Below are positions 49,880-58,625 of a DNA stretch of 64,000 bases, one piece after another. The notes beneath the pieces were generated by a model, which saw only the letters and a program-made list of their open reading frames with translations, was not told the origin of the DNA and did no database searches. How positions within the stretch are numbered: the first letter of the stretch is position 1; each line of letters starts with the position of its first letter. Both the position numbers and the translations under genes were made by a program. This DNA comes from Gallionella sp. (GTDB lineage Bacteria; Pseudomonadota; Gammaproteobacteria; Burkholderiales; Gallionellaceae): positions 62,001 to 126,000 of the forward strand of contig JAUXOL010000022.1 of assembly GCA_030682375.1 (NCBI GenBank), read 5' to 3'.

Positions 49880-51292
49880 ATGAGCGCCGTGGAAAACAAG
49901 ACATTCTCCCTGCGCAGTTACCTCATGCAGAGGTTGCTGATCTCGCTCTATCTGCTGTGGCTGGTCAGCACCGTCGTCGGCTATTTCGCCACCATCAATT
50001 ACGCCAACCAGCCTTACGACCTGGTGTTGCTGCAACGCGCCAATGCGGTGGCCGAACAGTTGCGGCTGGGCAGCGGCCACGAGTTGCTGGACGTGGTGCC
50101 GTCGCTGCCGGACGGCACCGAGCCCGGCATGCCGGACCGGGTGGTCTATACCGTCACGGATAGCGAGGGCCGCAAGCTCGCCGGCACCGGCGACACGCTG
50201 CGCCCGCTTTCCTACCGGCGCGGGCGGCCCGGCCCGCTATTCAGCAACGGCGAGCGCGAGGGACAAAAGACGCGCATGGTCAGCCTGACCTATCCTTCCA
50301 ACGGCAAGCTGCTGCAGCTGCATGTCTCCGAGACCACGCAGCAGCGCCAGATGCTGATACGCGGCATCCTGTCCAACATCGTCATCCCGCAACTGCTGCT
50401 GACGCTGATCGCGCTGGCCGTGGTCTGGTACGGTTTGAAGCAGGGCCTGAGGCCGCTCGAACGCCTGCGCAGCGAAGTGGTGAACAGGAAGCGCGACGAC
50501 CTGAGCCAGCTCGACGGCAGCCAGGCGCCGACGGAAGTGCGTCCGCTGATCGATGCCGTCAACGATCTGCTGGAACGATTGAAGCAGGTGATGGCCGCAC
50601 AGCAGCGCTTCGTCGCCGACGCGGCGCACCAGTTGCGCACCCCGTTCGCCGGGTTGAAGACCCAGTCCGAATTGGCCTTGCGCAGCGACGACCCGCAACA
50701 GAAACAGCTCGCGCTAGAACACATCCTCACCAGCACGCAGCACGGCATCCGCCTGGTCAACCAGTTGCTGGCGCTGGCCCGCAACGAGCCGGACGCCCAG
50801 GACACGCGCAACTTCACCGCCATCGACCTCAACCTGCTGGCGCAGGAATGCACGGTCAACTGGGTGACCATGGCGCTGGAGAAGGACATCGACCTCGGCT
50901 ACGAAAGCGCATCCGCGACGCTGGAGATACAGGGAGACTCGAACAGCCTGACGGAGATGCTCAACAACCTGATCGACAACGCGATACGCTACACGCCGGC
51001 AGGCGGGCATATCACCGTCGGCGTCAGCGCGACGCCGCAGGGAGCGGAACTAAGCGTGGAAGACAACGGCCCCGGCATCGCGCCGCAACACCGCGAGCGG
51101 GTGTTCGAACGCTTTTACCGCATCCTCGGCAGCGGCCAGAGCGGCAGCGGACTGGGGCTGGCCATCGTCGCCGAAGTTGCCAAACGGCATGGCGCGGAGA
51201 TCCGGCTGGATGAGGGCAGCGGCGGCACAGGCGCACGCATCGGCATCCGTTTCCCCGCATGCTCCGATCCGGCCGTCAGGCACGGGAATTAA
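49880..51292 (+). CDS. QseC-type sensor histidine kinase
   Basis: This 470-residue membrane kinase has two membrane helices (about residues 18-38 and 165-185) around a periplasmic domain of the two-component-sensor N-terminal type (YANQPYDLVLLQRANAVAEQL...GRKLAGTGDTLRPL), a HAMP-like linker, HisKA (RFVADAAHQLRTPFAGL, phospho-acceptor His) and an ATPase domain (NNLIDNAIRY, VEDNGPGIAPQHRERVF, GSGLGLAIVAEV). It is the partner of the response regulator 15 bases upstream. The periplasmic signal is not known; a carboxylate is plausible from context. Confidence 0.92.
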   Translation: MSAVENKTFSLRSYLMQRLLISLYLLWLVSTVVGYFATINYANQPYDLVLLQRANAVAEQLRLGSGHELLDVVPSLPDGTEPGMPDRVVYTVTDSEGRKLAGTGDTLRPLSYRRGRPGPLFSNGEREGQKTRMVSLTYPSNGKLLQLHVSETTQQRQMLIRGILSNIVIPQLLLTLIALAVVWYGLKQGLRPLERLRSEVVNRKRDDLSQLDGSQAPTEVRPLIDAVNDLLERLKQVMAAQQRFVADAAHQLRTPFAGLKTQSELALRSDDPQQKQLALEHILTSTQHGIRLVNQLLALARNEPDAQDTRNFTAIDLNLLAQECTVNWVTMALEKDIDLGYESASATLEIQGDSNSLTEMLNNLIDNAIRYTPAGGHITVGVSATPQGAELSVEDNGPGIAPQHRERVFERFYRILGSGQSGSGLGLAIVAEVAKRHGAEIRLDEGSGGTGARIGIRFPACSDPAVRHGN

Positions 51293-51293
51293 A

Positions 51294-51650
51294 CTAGTCC
51301 ACCTTGTTTCTGGCGACAAAAGGATGGGCATGCCGACTCAGGATGAAGTCGGCGATGAGTTTCAGCCAGATGGTGACGCCGGCCATCGAGCTCCATGTCT
51401 CGTAATCGAAACTGGCGGTCAACACGCCGACGATGACCGAGACGATCACCACACCGGCAAGCAGATTGATGGCCGCCGCATAGGGCGCATATTTCTCCGG
51501 ATGATCCGGCGCAACACCCTTCTTTAACGCGACCTCCGAATAGTCGCGTCGGACGCCGATGCGCCATGTCCGGCGCAACCAAATGAACGCCATCGGAAAC
51601 AACGCGATGAACAACAGCCAGGTCATCGCGACCGTGATATCGAAAACCAT
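51294..51650 (-). CDS. Small membrane protein of unknown function
   Basis: This 118-residue protein has two to three membrane helices (about residues 5-25, 62-82 and 88-108). Visible features are TWLLFIALFPMAFIWLRRTWRIG, a soluble loop with KKGVAPDHPEKYAPYAAAINLLAG, and a C-terminal HAHPFVARNKVD. I do not recognise the family. It ends two bases beyond the convergent kinase stop and lies downstream of the second symporter operon beyond its terminator, so it has its own transcript. Confidence 0.68.
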   Translation of the reverse strand: MVFDITVAMTWLLFIALFPMAFIWLRRTWRIGVRRDYSEVALKKGVAPDHPEKYAPYAAAINLLAGVVIVSVIVGVLTASFDYETWSSMAGVTIWLKLIADFILSRHAHPFVARNKVD

Positions 51651-51662
51651 AGAGACTCCAAG

Positions 51663-51690
51663 AAAAAACCCCGCCGGGATACGGCGGGGT
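51663..51690 (-). terminator. Intrinsic terminator of the second symporter operon
   Basis: On the minus strand ACCCCGCC-GTATCCC-GGCGGGGT is followed directly by a T-run (six T on reading 51668 to 51663 with the stem's last T before it). It starts 27 bases after the symporter stop. It is a textbook rho-independent terminator. Confidence 0.92.
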
Positions 51691-51716
51691 CAATGTTACA
51701 GGTAAATCAAACTGCC

Positions 51717-53522
51717 TTAGTGCGCGCCATCGACCGCTTTGGAACCGCGCGGTGTACGGACGCTTTCCACCAGGTGCTGGATGTGCTCCGGCGGCTCCTT
51801 GGTGAACTTGTCCACCACGAAAGCCACGATGAAGTTGAACAACGCGCCCACCGCCCCGAACGCTTCCGGCGTGATGCCGAAGAACGGGTTGGGTCCGCCG
51901 ATCAGGTCCAGGTACTCGGTGCCCTTGATGAAGAAGATACCCTTGTGTGCGAACACATAGAACAGGGTGATCGACAGGCCTGCCAACATACCGGCGATCG
52001 CGCCTTCCTTGTTCATCTTCTTGCTGAAGATACCCATCATGATGGCCGGGAACAGCGAGCTGGCCGCGATACCGAAGGCCAGCGCGACCGTACCCGCCGC
52101 AAAGCCGGGCGGATTCAAGCCCAGATAACCAGCGACGAAGATCGACACAGCCATGGCGATCTTGCCTGCCATCAACTCGCCCTTCTCGCTGATGTTAGGA
52201 TTGAACACGCCCTTCACCAGATCGTGCGAGATTGCGGAAGAGATCGCCAGCAACAGACCCGCAGCGGTAGACAACGCCGCAGCAAGACCGCCCGCAGCAA
52301 CCAGTGCGATCACCCAGTTCGGCAACAGCGCGATTTCCGGGTTGGCCAACACGATGATGTCGGGATTAACCGTCAGCTCGTTGCCCTTCCAGCCAGCTGC
52401 TTCGGCCTTGGCCTTGGCTTCGTCGTTCTTGGTCTTGTCGTTGTAGTACTGGATACGACCGTCGCCGTTCTTGTCTTCGAACTTCAACAGGCCGGTCTTT
52501 TCCCAGCGCTTCATCCAGTCCGGACGCTCATCCGCCTTGATGCTGGACTCGACCGCATACAGATCGCCGCCGCTGACGACCGCGGTGTTCACCGTGGAGT
52601 GCAGGTTCAGCTTCGCCATCGCGCCCACTGCCGGGGCAGTGGTGTACAGGATAGCGATGAACACCAGCGCCCAACCTGCGGAAGAACGCGCTGCAGCCAC
52701 TGTCGGCACCGTGAAGAATCTCATGATGACGTGCGGCAGACCGGCAGTACCGATCATCAGCGACAGGGTGTAGACGAACATGTTGAGCGTGCTGCCCGCA
52801 GTCGTCGTGGTGTATTCACCGAAACCCAGATCGACCACGATGCTGTCCAGCTTCTGCAGCAATGACATGTCGGTGCCTACCAGATCGCCTCCCAGGCCCA
52901 GTTGCGGGATCGGGTTGCCGGTCAGGTGCAGGGAGATGAAGATCGCCGGAACGGTGTACGCGAAGATCAGCACGACATATTGCGCCACCTGGGTGTAGGT
53001 GATGCCCTTCATGCCGCCCAGCACCGCGTACACGAACACGATGCCCATGCCCACGTAGATGCCGGTCTCGCTCGATACGCCGAGGAAGCGCGAGAACGCC
53101 ACGCCGACGCCGGTCATCTGGCCGATCACATAGGTCAGCGATGCGGTCAGCAGGCAGACCACCGCGACGGTGGAGGCCGACTTCGAGTAAAAGCGGTCGC
53201 CGATGAATTGCGGCACGGTGAACTTGCCGAACTTGCGCAAGTACGGCGCCAGCAGCAGGGCCAGCAACACATAGCCGCCGGTCCATCCCATCAGGAACAG
53301 ACCGCCGCCATAACCCATGTTGGAGATCAGACCCGCCATGGAGATAAAGGAAGCGGCGGACATCCAGTCCGCCGCCGTGGCCATGCCGTTCACGCGCGGG
53401 CCGACACCGCCGCCTGCGACGTAGAACTCGCTGGTGCTACCGGCGCGCGCCCAGAGGGCGATGCCGATGTAGAGCGCAAAACTCGCGCCCACCACCAGAT
53501 AAATCGTTGTTTGCAGATCCAT
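51717..53522 (-). CDS. Sodium:solute symporter (acetate-permease-like, second copy)
   Basis: This 601-residue SSS-family symporter has about 13 membrane helices. It is a clear paralogue of the gene at 46.6-48.7 kb: FYVAGGGVGPRVNGMATAADWMSAASFISMAG, GWTGGYVLLALLLAPYLRKFG, GLPHVIMRFFTVP and LAAALSTAAGLLLAISSAISHD. It lacks the long Ala-rich insertion but keeps a soluble loop with an EF-hand-like DKNGDGRIQYYN. The substrate is not shown. It lies nine bases after a DUF4212 gene and ends at a strong terminator, so the pair is a complete transcription unit. Confidence 0.9.
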   Translation of the reverse strand: MDLQTTIYLVVGASFALYIGIALWARAGSTSEFYVAGGGVGPRVNGMATAADWMSAASFISMAGLISNMGYGGGLFLMGWTGGYVLLALLLAPYLRKFGKFTVPQFIGDRFYSKSASTVAVVCLLTASLTYVIGQMTGVGVAFSRFLGVSSETGIYVGMGIVFVYAVLGGMKGITYTQVAQYVVLIFAYTVPAIFISLHLTGNPIPQLGLGGDLVGTDMSLLQKLDSIVVDLGFGEYTTTTAGSTLNMFVYTLSLMIGTAGLPHVIMRFFTVPTVAAARSSAGWALVFIAILYTTAPAVGAMAKLNLHSTVNTAVVSGGDLYAVESSIKADERPDWMKRWEKTGLLKFEDKNGDGRIQYYNDKTKNDEAKAKAEAAGWKGNELTVNPDIIVLANPEIALLPNWVIALVAAGGLAAALSTAAGLLLAISSAISHDLVKGVFNPNISEKGELMAGKIAMAVSIFVAGYLGLNPPGFAAGTVALAFGIAASSLFPAIMMGIFSKKMNKEGAIAGMLAGLSITLFYVFAHKGIFFIKGTEYLDLIGGPNPFFGITPEAFGAVGALFNFIVAFVVDKFTKEPPEHIQHLVESVRTPRGSKAVDGAH

Positions 53523-53531
53523 GTTGTCCCC

Positions 53532-53786
53532 TTATTCTTCGTGAACGTCGAACTTGCGATCGATCTCGCCCATCTTTTTAGCGTAGATGAAGATCAGCGC
53601 CACGAAGATGTAGATGGACCCCTGTTGGGCGAACCAGAAACCCAGCGGGTAACCGCCCAGATGTATGCCGTTCAGCATGTCGGCAAACAAGATGCCTGCG
53701 CCGAAAGAGACCAGGAACCAGACTACCAGTATCTTGGTCAGCAAACCCAACGTGGCCTTCCAATAGGCCTCGCCGCTTTTGTCCAT
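53532..53786 (-). CDS. DUF4212 small subunit of the second symporter
   Basis: This 84-residue protein has two membrane helices (about residues 17-36 and 50-68) with YWKATLGLLTKILVVWFLVS and GYPLGFWFAQQGSIYIFVALIFIY, the DUF4212 pattern, and a charged C-terminal tail (KKMGEIDRKFDVHEE). It precedes its symporter by nine bases. A CTTACG direct-repeat element lies about 170 bases upstream. Confidence 0.9.
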   Translation of the reverse strand: MDKSGEAYWKATLGLLTKILVVWFLVSFGAGILFADMLNGIHLGGYPLGFWFAQQGSIYIFVALIFIYAKKMGEIDRKFDVHEE

Positions 53787-53952
53787 TGCGTTCTCCTCTG
53801 AAAATAATGATGTGACCCGACCGGGATGTCGCCGAGCTGCATGTTGCGGAACGGCAGCCAGTGATATCTTCCACTTTCCCAGTCCAGTCGCTTTGATCGG
53901 GCTATTTCTCCCGACCCCCTTGCACTGCTGCCGGGCAGGTTACTTCAAGAAG

Positions 53953-53969
53953 CTTACGTTCAGCTTACG
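53953..53969. promoter_or_regulatory. Direct repeat CTTACG-N5-CTTACG upstream of the second symporter operon
   Basis: Two CTTACG half-sites start 11 bp apart, as in PmrA/QseB-type response-regulator boxes. The context GCTTACGTTCAGCTTACGCC is almost the same as at 55538. It is 167-183 bases upstream of the DUF4212 start and 75 bases after the nhaD stop. Confidence 0.6.
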
Positions 53970-54043
53970 CCGCCGGCCGGGCACTACCGCCCCCGACCAA
54001 CGCCGGGCGGCGGCCTCTCCGCAGCCGGGGAAATCGGTTCGAA

Positions 54044-55306
54044 TCAGAGGAATACATAGGTCGCCGCACCTGCAACGTAGCCAAGTATGGCCAGCAGGCT
54101 GATCTTCTTCACGTACCAGAAGAACTCGATCTTCTCCAGCCCCATCGCGGCCACGCCTGCAGCCGAACCGATGATCAGGATGGAGCCGCCCGTCCCCGCC
54201 GCATAAGCCATGAACTCCCAGGTGAAGGAGTCCGTCGGATATAGCGCCAACGGGTACATGCCCATGGAGGCGGCGACCAGCGGCACGTTGTCGACGATCG
54301 CGCTGGCTATACCGATCAGGAACACGATGGCGGCCTGGTTGCCCACCGTCGCATCCAGCCATTCCGCCAGCGCGGCCAGGATATGCGTGTGCTCCAGCGT
54401 CGCGATGGCGAGCAGGATGCCGGTGAAGAACACCAGCGACGGCATGTCGATGCGTTGCAATGCGGCGACCAGTGTCAGGTGCTGCTTGGCCTCTTCGTCC
54501 TTGTTGCGATGCACCAGTTCACCGACCAGCCACAACAGACCGAGACCGAACAGGATGCCCATGAACGGCGGCAGATGCGTCAGCGTCTTGAACACCGGCA
54601 CGGCGCACAGGATGCCGATGCCGGCATAGAACATCAGGTTGCGTTCGAACACTGCTGTCCGATTTGCGTTGCCATGGGCTTCAGCCTTGGCCGGGGTAAC
54701 GACCGACTTGCCCCGGAGCGTATAGCTGACCACCAGCAGCGGCACCACCAAGTTCACCAGCGCGGGGACGAACACGCCTTCCATGATCTTCAGCGCGGTG
54801 ATCTGCCCGCCTATCCACAGCATGGTGGTGGTCACGTCGCCTATCGGCGACCATGCGCCGCCCGCATTCGCGGCGATGACGATGATACCGGCGAAGAACA
54901 GCCTGTCGTCCCGATTGCCCAGCAGCTTGCGTATCACCGAGATCATCACGATGGTCGTCGTGAGGTTGTCCAGCGCCGCACTGAGGAAGAAAGTGACCAG
55001 CCCGATCAGCCAGAGCAGCGTGACCAGATTGGTGGTCTTGATCTTGTCGGTGATGACTTCGAAGCCGTCGTGTGCGTCGATCACCTCGACGATGGCCATC
55101 GCCCCCATCAGGAAGAAGATGATCTGGGCTGTCGAAGAAAGCGTCTCGTTCAGTTGTTCGGTGACATGGCCGGCGGATACCGCGTAGATGGTCCACAGCA
55201 GCCCCGCGCCTATCAAGGCGGGCACGCTCTTGTTGATCTTCAGCGGATGCTCGAAGGCGATGGCTGCATAGGCGATGACGAATATCACAACTAACAACGA
55301 ATCCAT
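54044..55306 (-). CDS. nhaD: Sodium/proton antiporter NhaD
   Basis: This 420-residue inner-membrane antiporter of the ion-transporter superfamily has about 12 membrane helices. NhaD-type segments include HVTEQLNETLSSTAQIIFFL, ALDNLTTTIVMISVIRKLL, NAGGAWSPIGDVTTTMLWI, AIVDNVPLVAASMGMY and AAGTGGSILIIGSAAG. It exports Na+ in exchange for protons and fits the sodium-driven transporters alongside. The ATG at 55306 begins the first helix (MDSLLVVIFVIAYAAIAFEH); longer frames are rejected. A CTTACG direct repeat lies about 235 bases upstream. Confidence 0.92.
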   Translation of the reverse strand: MDSLLVVIFVIAYAAIAFEHPLKINKSVPALIGAGLLWTIYAVSAGHVTEQLNETLSSTAQIIFFLMGAMAIVEVIDAHDGFEVITDKIKTTNLVTLLWLIGLVTFFLSAALDNLTTTIVMISVIRKLLGNRDDRLFFAGIIVIAANAGGAWSPIGDVTTTMLWIGGQITALKIMEGVFVPALVNLVVPLLVVSYTLRGKSVVTPAKAEAHGNANRTAVFERNLMFYAGIGILCAVPVFKTLTHLPPFMGILFGLGLLWLVGELVHRNKDEEAKQHLTLVAALQRIDMPSLVFFTGILLAIATLEHTHILAALAEWLDATVGNQAAIVFLIGIASAIVDNVPLVAASMGMYPLALYPTDSFTWEFMAYAAGTGGSILIIGSAAGVAAMGLEKIEFFWYVKKISLLAILGYVAGAATYVFL

Positions 55307-55538
55307 ATCTCGACTCTCTCGGAATGTGCTGCAAGTAAATAAAAAGATGCCCGCGATGACTATGCAAAAAACGGGCCCGATTCTCTCACGATTGCACCGG
55401 CCGCACATCCCGGCGGCAGGCCGCGCTTTTCCGGCAGGGGTCGTTATCTTCCCGGCGACGAATCATGTCGGGAATGCCACAAATCAGGGGGCGTGAGCGA
55501 TCACCCGCATCTTGCCGGACGAAGAATAAGCCGCGAGG

Positions 55539-55555
55539 CTTACGATCAACTTACG
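55539..55555. promoter_or_regulatory. Direct repeat CTTACG-N5-CTTACG upstream of nhaD
   Basis: Two CTTACG half-sites start 11 bp apart within GCTTACGATCAACTTACGCC. This matches the element at 53953 at all but two of its 20 bases. It overlaps the last codons of the exonuclease gene and lies about 235 bases upstream of nhaD. Confidence 0.55.
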
Positions 55556-56247
55556 CCGCTGCCCCAGCGCTGGGCCTTTTCCAGATCGCGCAGCCCGGCG
55601 AATCCGGCGATGTTCTTCCTGCGGGCCTGGGCCTGCGCGACTTGCAGCAGCTGCGCCGTCGCCAGCGCGTCCGCCAGCGCGTTGTGCCGCGCATCTATGC
55701 GTATATTGAATCGCTTGATCCAGTCGTCCAGCACGCGATGGCTGTAGACCAGCGCCGGGTTCAGGGCGGGCATGACATAGGCCAGGTCCAGCCACGGATG
55801 CTTGAACGACATCCCCAGATACTGGCGCAGGGCGCGCCGTATCATGGTCTCGTCGAACGCGACATGAAACGCCACCAGCGGAGACTTGCCCAGAAATTCG
55901 AGGAACGCCAGCATCGCTTCGACCGGCTCCATGCCTTCGCGCTGCACGCTGCCGGAAATACCGTGCACCAGGATGTTTTCCTTGCGGCTGCTCTCGCGCT
56001 GCTGCAACACCATGTAATAACTGTCGCCCAGCGCGATGCGCCCATCCACTACAGCCACGGCACCGATGGAGATCAGCGTATCGCTCATCAGGTTCAGGCC
56101 CGTCGTCTCGACATCCACGACCACGCAGCGCTGGAGGACATCGCCCTGCGGCTGCACCGGAAGCGCATGCCAGGCGGCAAGGCGCTCCGCCTGTTTCGGC
56201 GTCAGGCGAGGCCGGGGCGCGAACCAGCGTGCAAGCAACTTCCTCAA
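55546..56247 (-). CDS. DnaQ-type 3'-5' exonuclease
   Basis: This 233-residue protein contains a DEDDh exonuclease domain (about residues 40-215): VVVDVETTGLNL (Exo I, Asp and Glu), LVAFHVAFDETMI (Exo II) and HNALADALATAQLL (Exo III, His and Asp). It resembles the epsilon subunit but is encoded away from the polymerase. It directly follows the CBS/DUF294 gene, a conserved pair in proteobacteria, and its start is a TTG overlapping that stop (TTGA); no better start lies upstream of Exo I. The RNA or DNA substrate is unknown. Confidence 0.88.
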   Translation of the reverse strand: MRKLLARWFAPRPRLTPKQAERLAAWHALPVQPQGDVLQRCVVVDVETTGLNLMSDTLISIGAVAVVDGRIALGDSYYMVLQQRESSRKENILVHGISGSVQREGMEPVEAMLAFLEFLGKSPLVAFHVAFDETMIRRALRQYLGMSFKHPWLDLAYVMPALNPALVYSHRVLDDWIKRFNIRIDARHNALADALATAQLLQVAQAQARRKNIAGFAGLRDLEKAQRWGSGVS

Positions 56248-58145
56248 AGCTGGTACTCCAGCGCCAGACGCGACTGCAGTTTGCGCGCCTGGCGGAACGC
56301 CTCCTTCAGGATGCGCCTGTCCAGTTCGTTCAACTCTTCCGGATCGATCAGATTGTCCAACGCATCATCGGCGGCACCCTGCGCGATGGCTTCATCATGG
56401 TGGCGCAGGCGCAACACCTGGATGAACAACAGCGCATCCACCCACGCATCGATCTCCGCCTCCCGAAAGTTCAACTTGCCAGCACTGGTGCGCAGTCGCT
56501 GTATGGTGTTCGTTTCCTTCACCCCGGCGGCAAGACCGAATATGCGCGCGGCATCGACGAACGGCGTGACGCCGTTCATTTTGAGATCGAGCTTGTTCTC
56601 CTTGCCCACGACGAAGTCGCGCACCACGCCCAGCGGCGGACGGTTGCGCAAGGCATTGCCCGCCATCATGTGCAGGAAGCGAGTGTTGTCGCTGGCGACC
56701 CGCGCCAACCAGCCGCGCAGATGGTCGGTCAGCCGCTCCGCGCCGTACAGCGTGCGGAAGTCGAAGAAGATGGAGGCATTGAGCAGCGCCTCCGGCGAAC
56801 CGCCGCTTATCCAGCCGTTGAAAGTGCGCTTCCATTCTTCCAGCGACAGACACCACTTCGGGTTGCTCGCCATGATCTCGCCCTTGCACAAAGGGAAGCC
56901 GCATTCCGCCAGCGCCTCGTTGATGCGCCGCGCGACCGGCAGCAACTGTGCACGGACCTGTTCGGCATCCATGCCTTGCGGCACATCGAAGATGATGGCG
57001 TTGTCCTGGTCAGTGTTCAGCGTCTGTTCGAAACGCCCCTCCGATCCCAGCGCCATCCAGCAGATGCCCTCGTGCAGCTGTGTGCCGATCAGGCCCGCGA
57101 CCTTGAATTCCAGCTCGACGATGCGCACGGTGAGCAGATCGTTGAAGGCGGAGATGAACTGCATGAGCTGCTCGGGTGCGACGCCCTGCGCCATCATGTT
57201 GTGCGCCATGCGCCGGATGTCGGTCGCGGCCCGCGTGAGCACCGCGACCGATTCGGCGTTGCGTATCGCAGAACCGATCTGGCGCAAGCCGACGCGCTGC
57301 AGCGCGAACAGATCCTTCTCCGACACCAGGCCGACCAGTTTTTCGTTCTCGACCACCAGCACATGACGGAAGCCTTCCTTGGCCATCGTCAGCGCGGCCT
57401 CGTGCGCCAGCGCCTGCGGCGGCAAGCTGGACAGCCTGCTGCTCATGATGCCGATGACCGGCTGGTCCAGGTCTATCTGCGGGATGGCGATGCGGTCCAG
57501 CACGTCGTGCAGCGTCATGATGCCCAGCGGGCGTCCGTCCTCATCCACCGCGACCATGGAGCCGATACGCTGCTCGCTCATCGTTGCCAACGCTTGGCGC
57601 ACCGTGGTCTCGGGCGAACAGGTGATGGGCGCGCGACGGACGACCGCCGACAACGGGCTGGCCAGCGATTGCTGCTCGGTGCTTTCCTGGCTGTACTGCG
57701 CCTGTATCACCTGCTTGGAGTGCTCCAGCAGATTGGCGATGCGCCGCGTGCAGAAATCGCGGAACGGCGCGCTCATGACGAGCAGGATATGGAAATCGGC
57801 CGCCGGCAGTTCATAGCAGAAGGCATCGCTGCCCGCGCGATAGACGCTGGCGACGGGCCGGTTGGCCAGCAACGCCCCCAGCGGGAAGCATTCGCCTTCC
57901 ATCAGCTCCAGCCAGGTATCGGAATCTGCGGCCTTGGCGACGTTCTGCTCGCCATGCACCACGCCCTGCTTGATGATCAGGAAGCTATCCGCCACGCCCT
58001 GTTCCGGCGAAACGATCACTTCGCCTTCGGCGTAATAGCCGAGATGCATGCGCTCCATCATCCACAGCACATGCGCAAGTTCCATGCGGTCGAACGGCGC
58101 ATGCTGGGTGATGAAAGACAATTCTGCAGGATGGATCGCGCTCAA
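56244..58145 (-). CDS. cNMP-binding/CBS/DUF294 nucleotidyltransferase-like protein
   Basis: This 633-residue soluble protein has a cyclic-nucleotide-binding-type domain (about residues 15-130), two CBS domains (about 165-290: ITCSPETTVRQALATMSEQRIGSMVAVDEDGRP), a DUF294 nucleotidyltransferase-like domain with GSEGRFEQTLNTDQDNAIIF (about 340-470) and a C-terminal helical DUF294_C domain. It resembles GlnD-type nucleotidyltransferases in the catalytic motif, but the reaction is unknown. The start is a TTG at 58145 with AAGGGG upstream; the first ATG at 58085 would cut into the sensor domain. It pairs with the exonuclease gene. Confidence 0.88.
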   Translation of the reverse strand: MSAIHPAELSFITQHAPFDRMELAHVLWMMERMHLGYYAEGEVIVSPEQGVADSFLIIKQGVVHGEQNVAKAADSDTWLELMEGECFPLGALLANRPVASVYRAGSDAFCYELPAADFHILLVMSAPFRDFCTRRIANLLEHSKQVIQAQYSQESTEQQSLASPLSAVVRRAPITCSPETTVRQALATMSEQRIGSMVAVDEDGRPLGIMTLHDVLDRIAIPQIDLDQPVIGIMSSRLSSLPPQALAHEAALTMAKEGFRHVLVVENEKLVGLVSEKDLFALQRVGLRQIGSAIRNAESVAVLTRAATDIRRMAHNMMAQGVAPEQLMQFISAFNDLLTVRIVELEFKVAGLIGTQLHEGICWMALGSEGRFEQTLNTDQDNAIIFDVPQGMDAEQVRAQLLPVARRINEALAECGFPLCKGEIMASNPKWCLSLEEWKRTFNGWISGGSPEALLNASIFFDFRTLYGAERLTDHLRGWLARVASDNTRFLHMMAGNALRNRPPLGVVRDFVVGKENKLDLKMNGVTPFVDAARIFGLAAGVKETNTIQRLRTSAGKLNFREAEIDAWVDALLFIQVLRLRHHDEAIAQGAADDALDNLIDPEELNELDRRILKEAFRQARKLQSRLALEYQL

Positions 58146-58208
58146 GGTCTTGCCCCTTCTCTGTCTTGTGTTGGTTTATTATAGCCACCAAGCTTTCTGG
58201 AACCTGAC

Positions 58209-58625
58209 ATGACCTACTCCAATCCCTCTGCGGAATTTATCCGCCAGCTGTTGCAAGACGTGCACAGCGTGGCCGTGCTGGGGCTGTCGCCGAATCCTGC
58301 GCGCCCCAGCTTCCGCGTCGCGCAAGGCTTGCAGGCCAAGGGCTACCGCATCATCCCGGTGCGGCCTCTGGTGGACGAGGTGCTGGGCGAAAAAGCCTAT
58401 CCCGACCTGGAGAGTCTGCCGGAGTTGCCGGACATCGTCGATGTGTTTCGCGCATCCGAGCATGTCCCGGCCATCGTAGACAGCTGCATCAAGCTCGGCA
58501 TCAAGCGCATCTGGCTGCAGGACGGCGTGATCCACGAAGAAGCCGCACAACGCGCCCGCGACGCCGGCATCACCGTCGTGATGGACCGCTGCATGTGGCG
58601 CGACTGCATGCAGTTCTGCCAATGA
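58209..58625 (+). CDS. CoA-binding-domain protein (YccU type)
   Basis: This 138-residue protein is a single CoA-binding Rossmann-like domain (VAVLGLSPNPARPSFRVAQGLQAKGYRIIPVRP, PDIVDVFRASEHVPAIVDSCI, WLQDGVIHEEAAQRARDAGI, DRCMWRDC). YccU-type proteins resemble the CoA-binding part of succinyl-CoA synthetase, but their role is not established. Its TGA overlaps the ATG of tag, so the two are translationally coupled. Confidence 0.9.
   Translation: MTYSNPSAEFIRQLLQDVHSVAVLGLSPNPARPSFRVAQGLQAKGYRIIPVRPLVDEVLGEKAYPDLESLPELPDIVDVFRASEHVPAIVDSCIKLGIKRIWLQDGVIHEEAAQRARDAGITVVMDRCMWRDCMQFCQ

Noticed and set aside
56229-58184. A 651-codon plus-strand open frame opposite the CBS/DUF294 gene
   Set aside because: The minus-strand protein has clear CBS and nucleotidyltransferase motifs; the plus frame is His/Gln/Arg-rich shadow sequence with no known domain.
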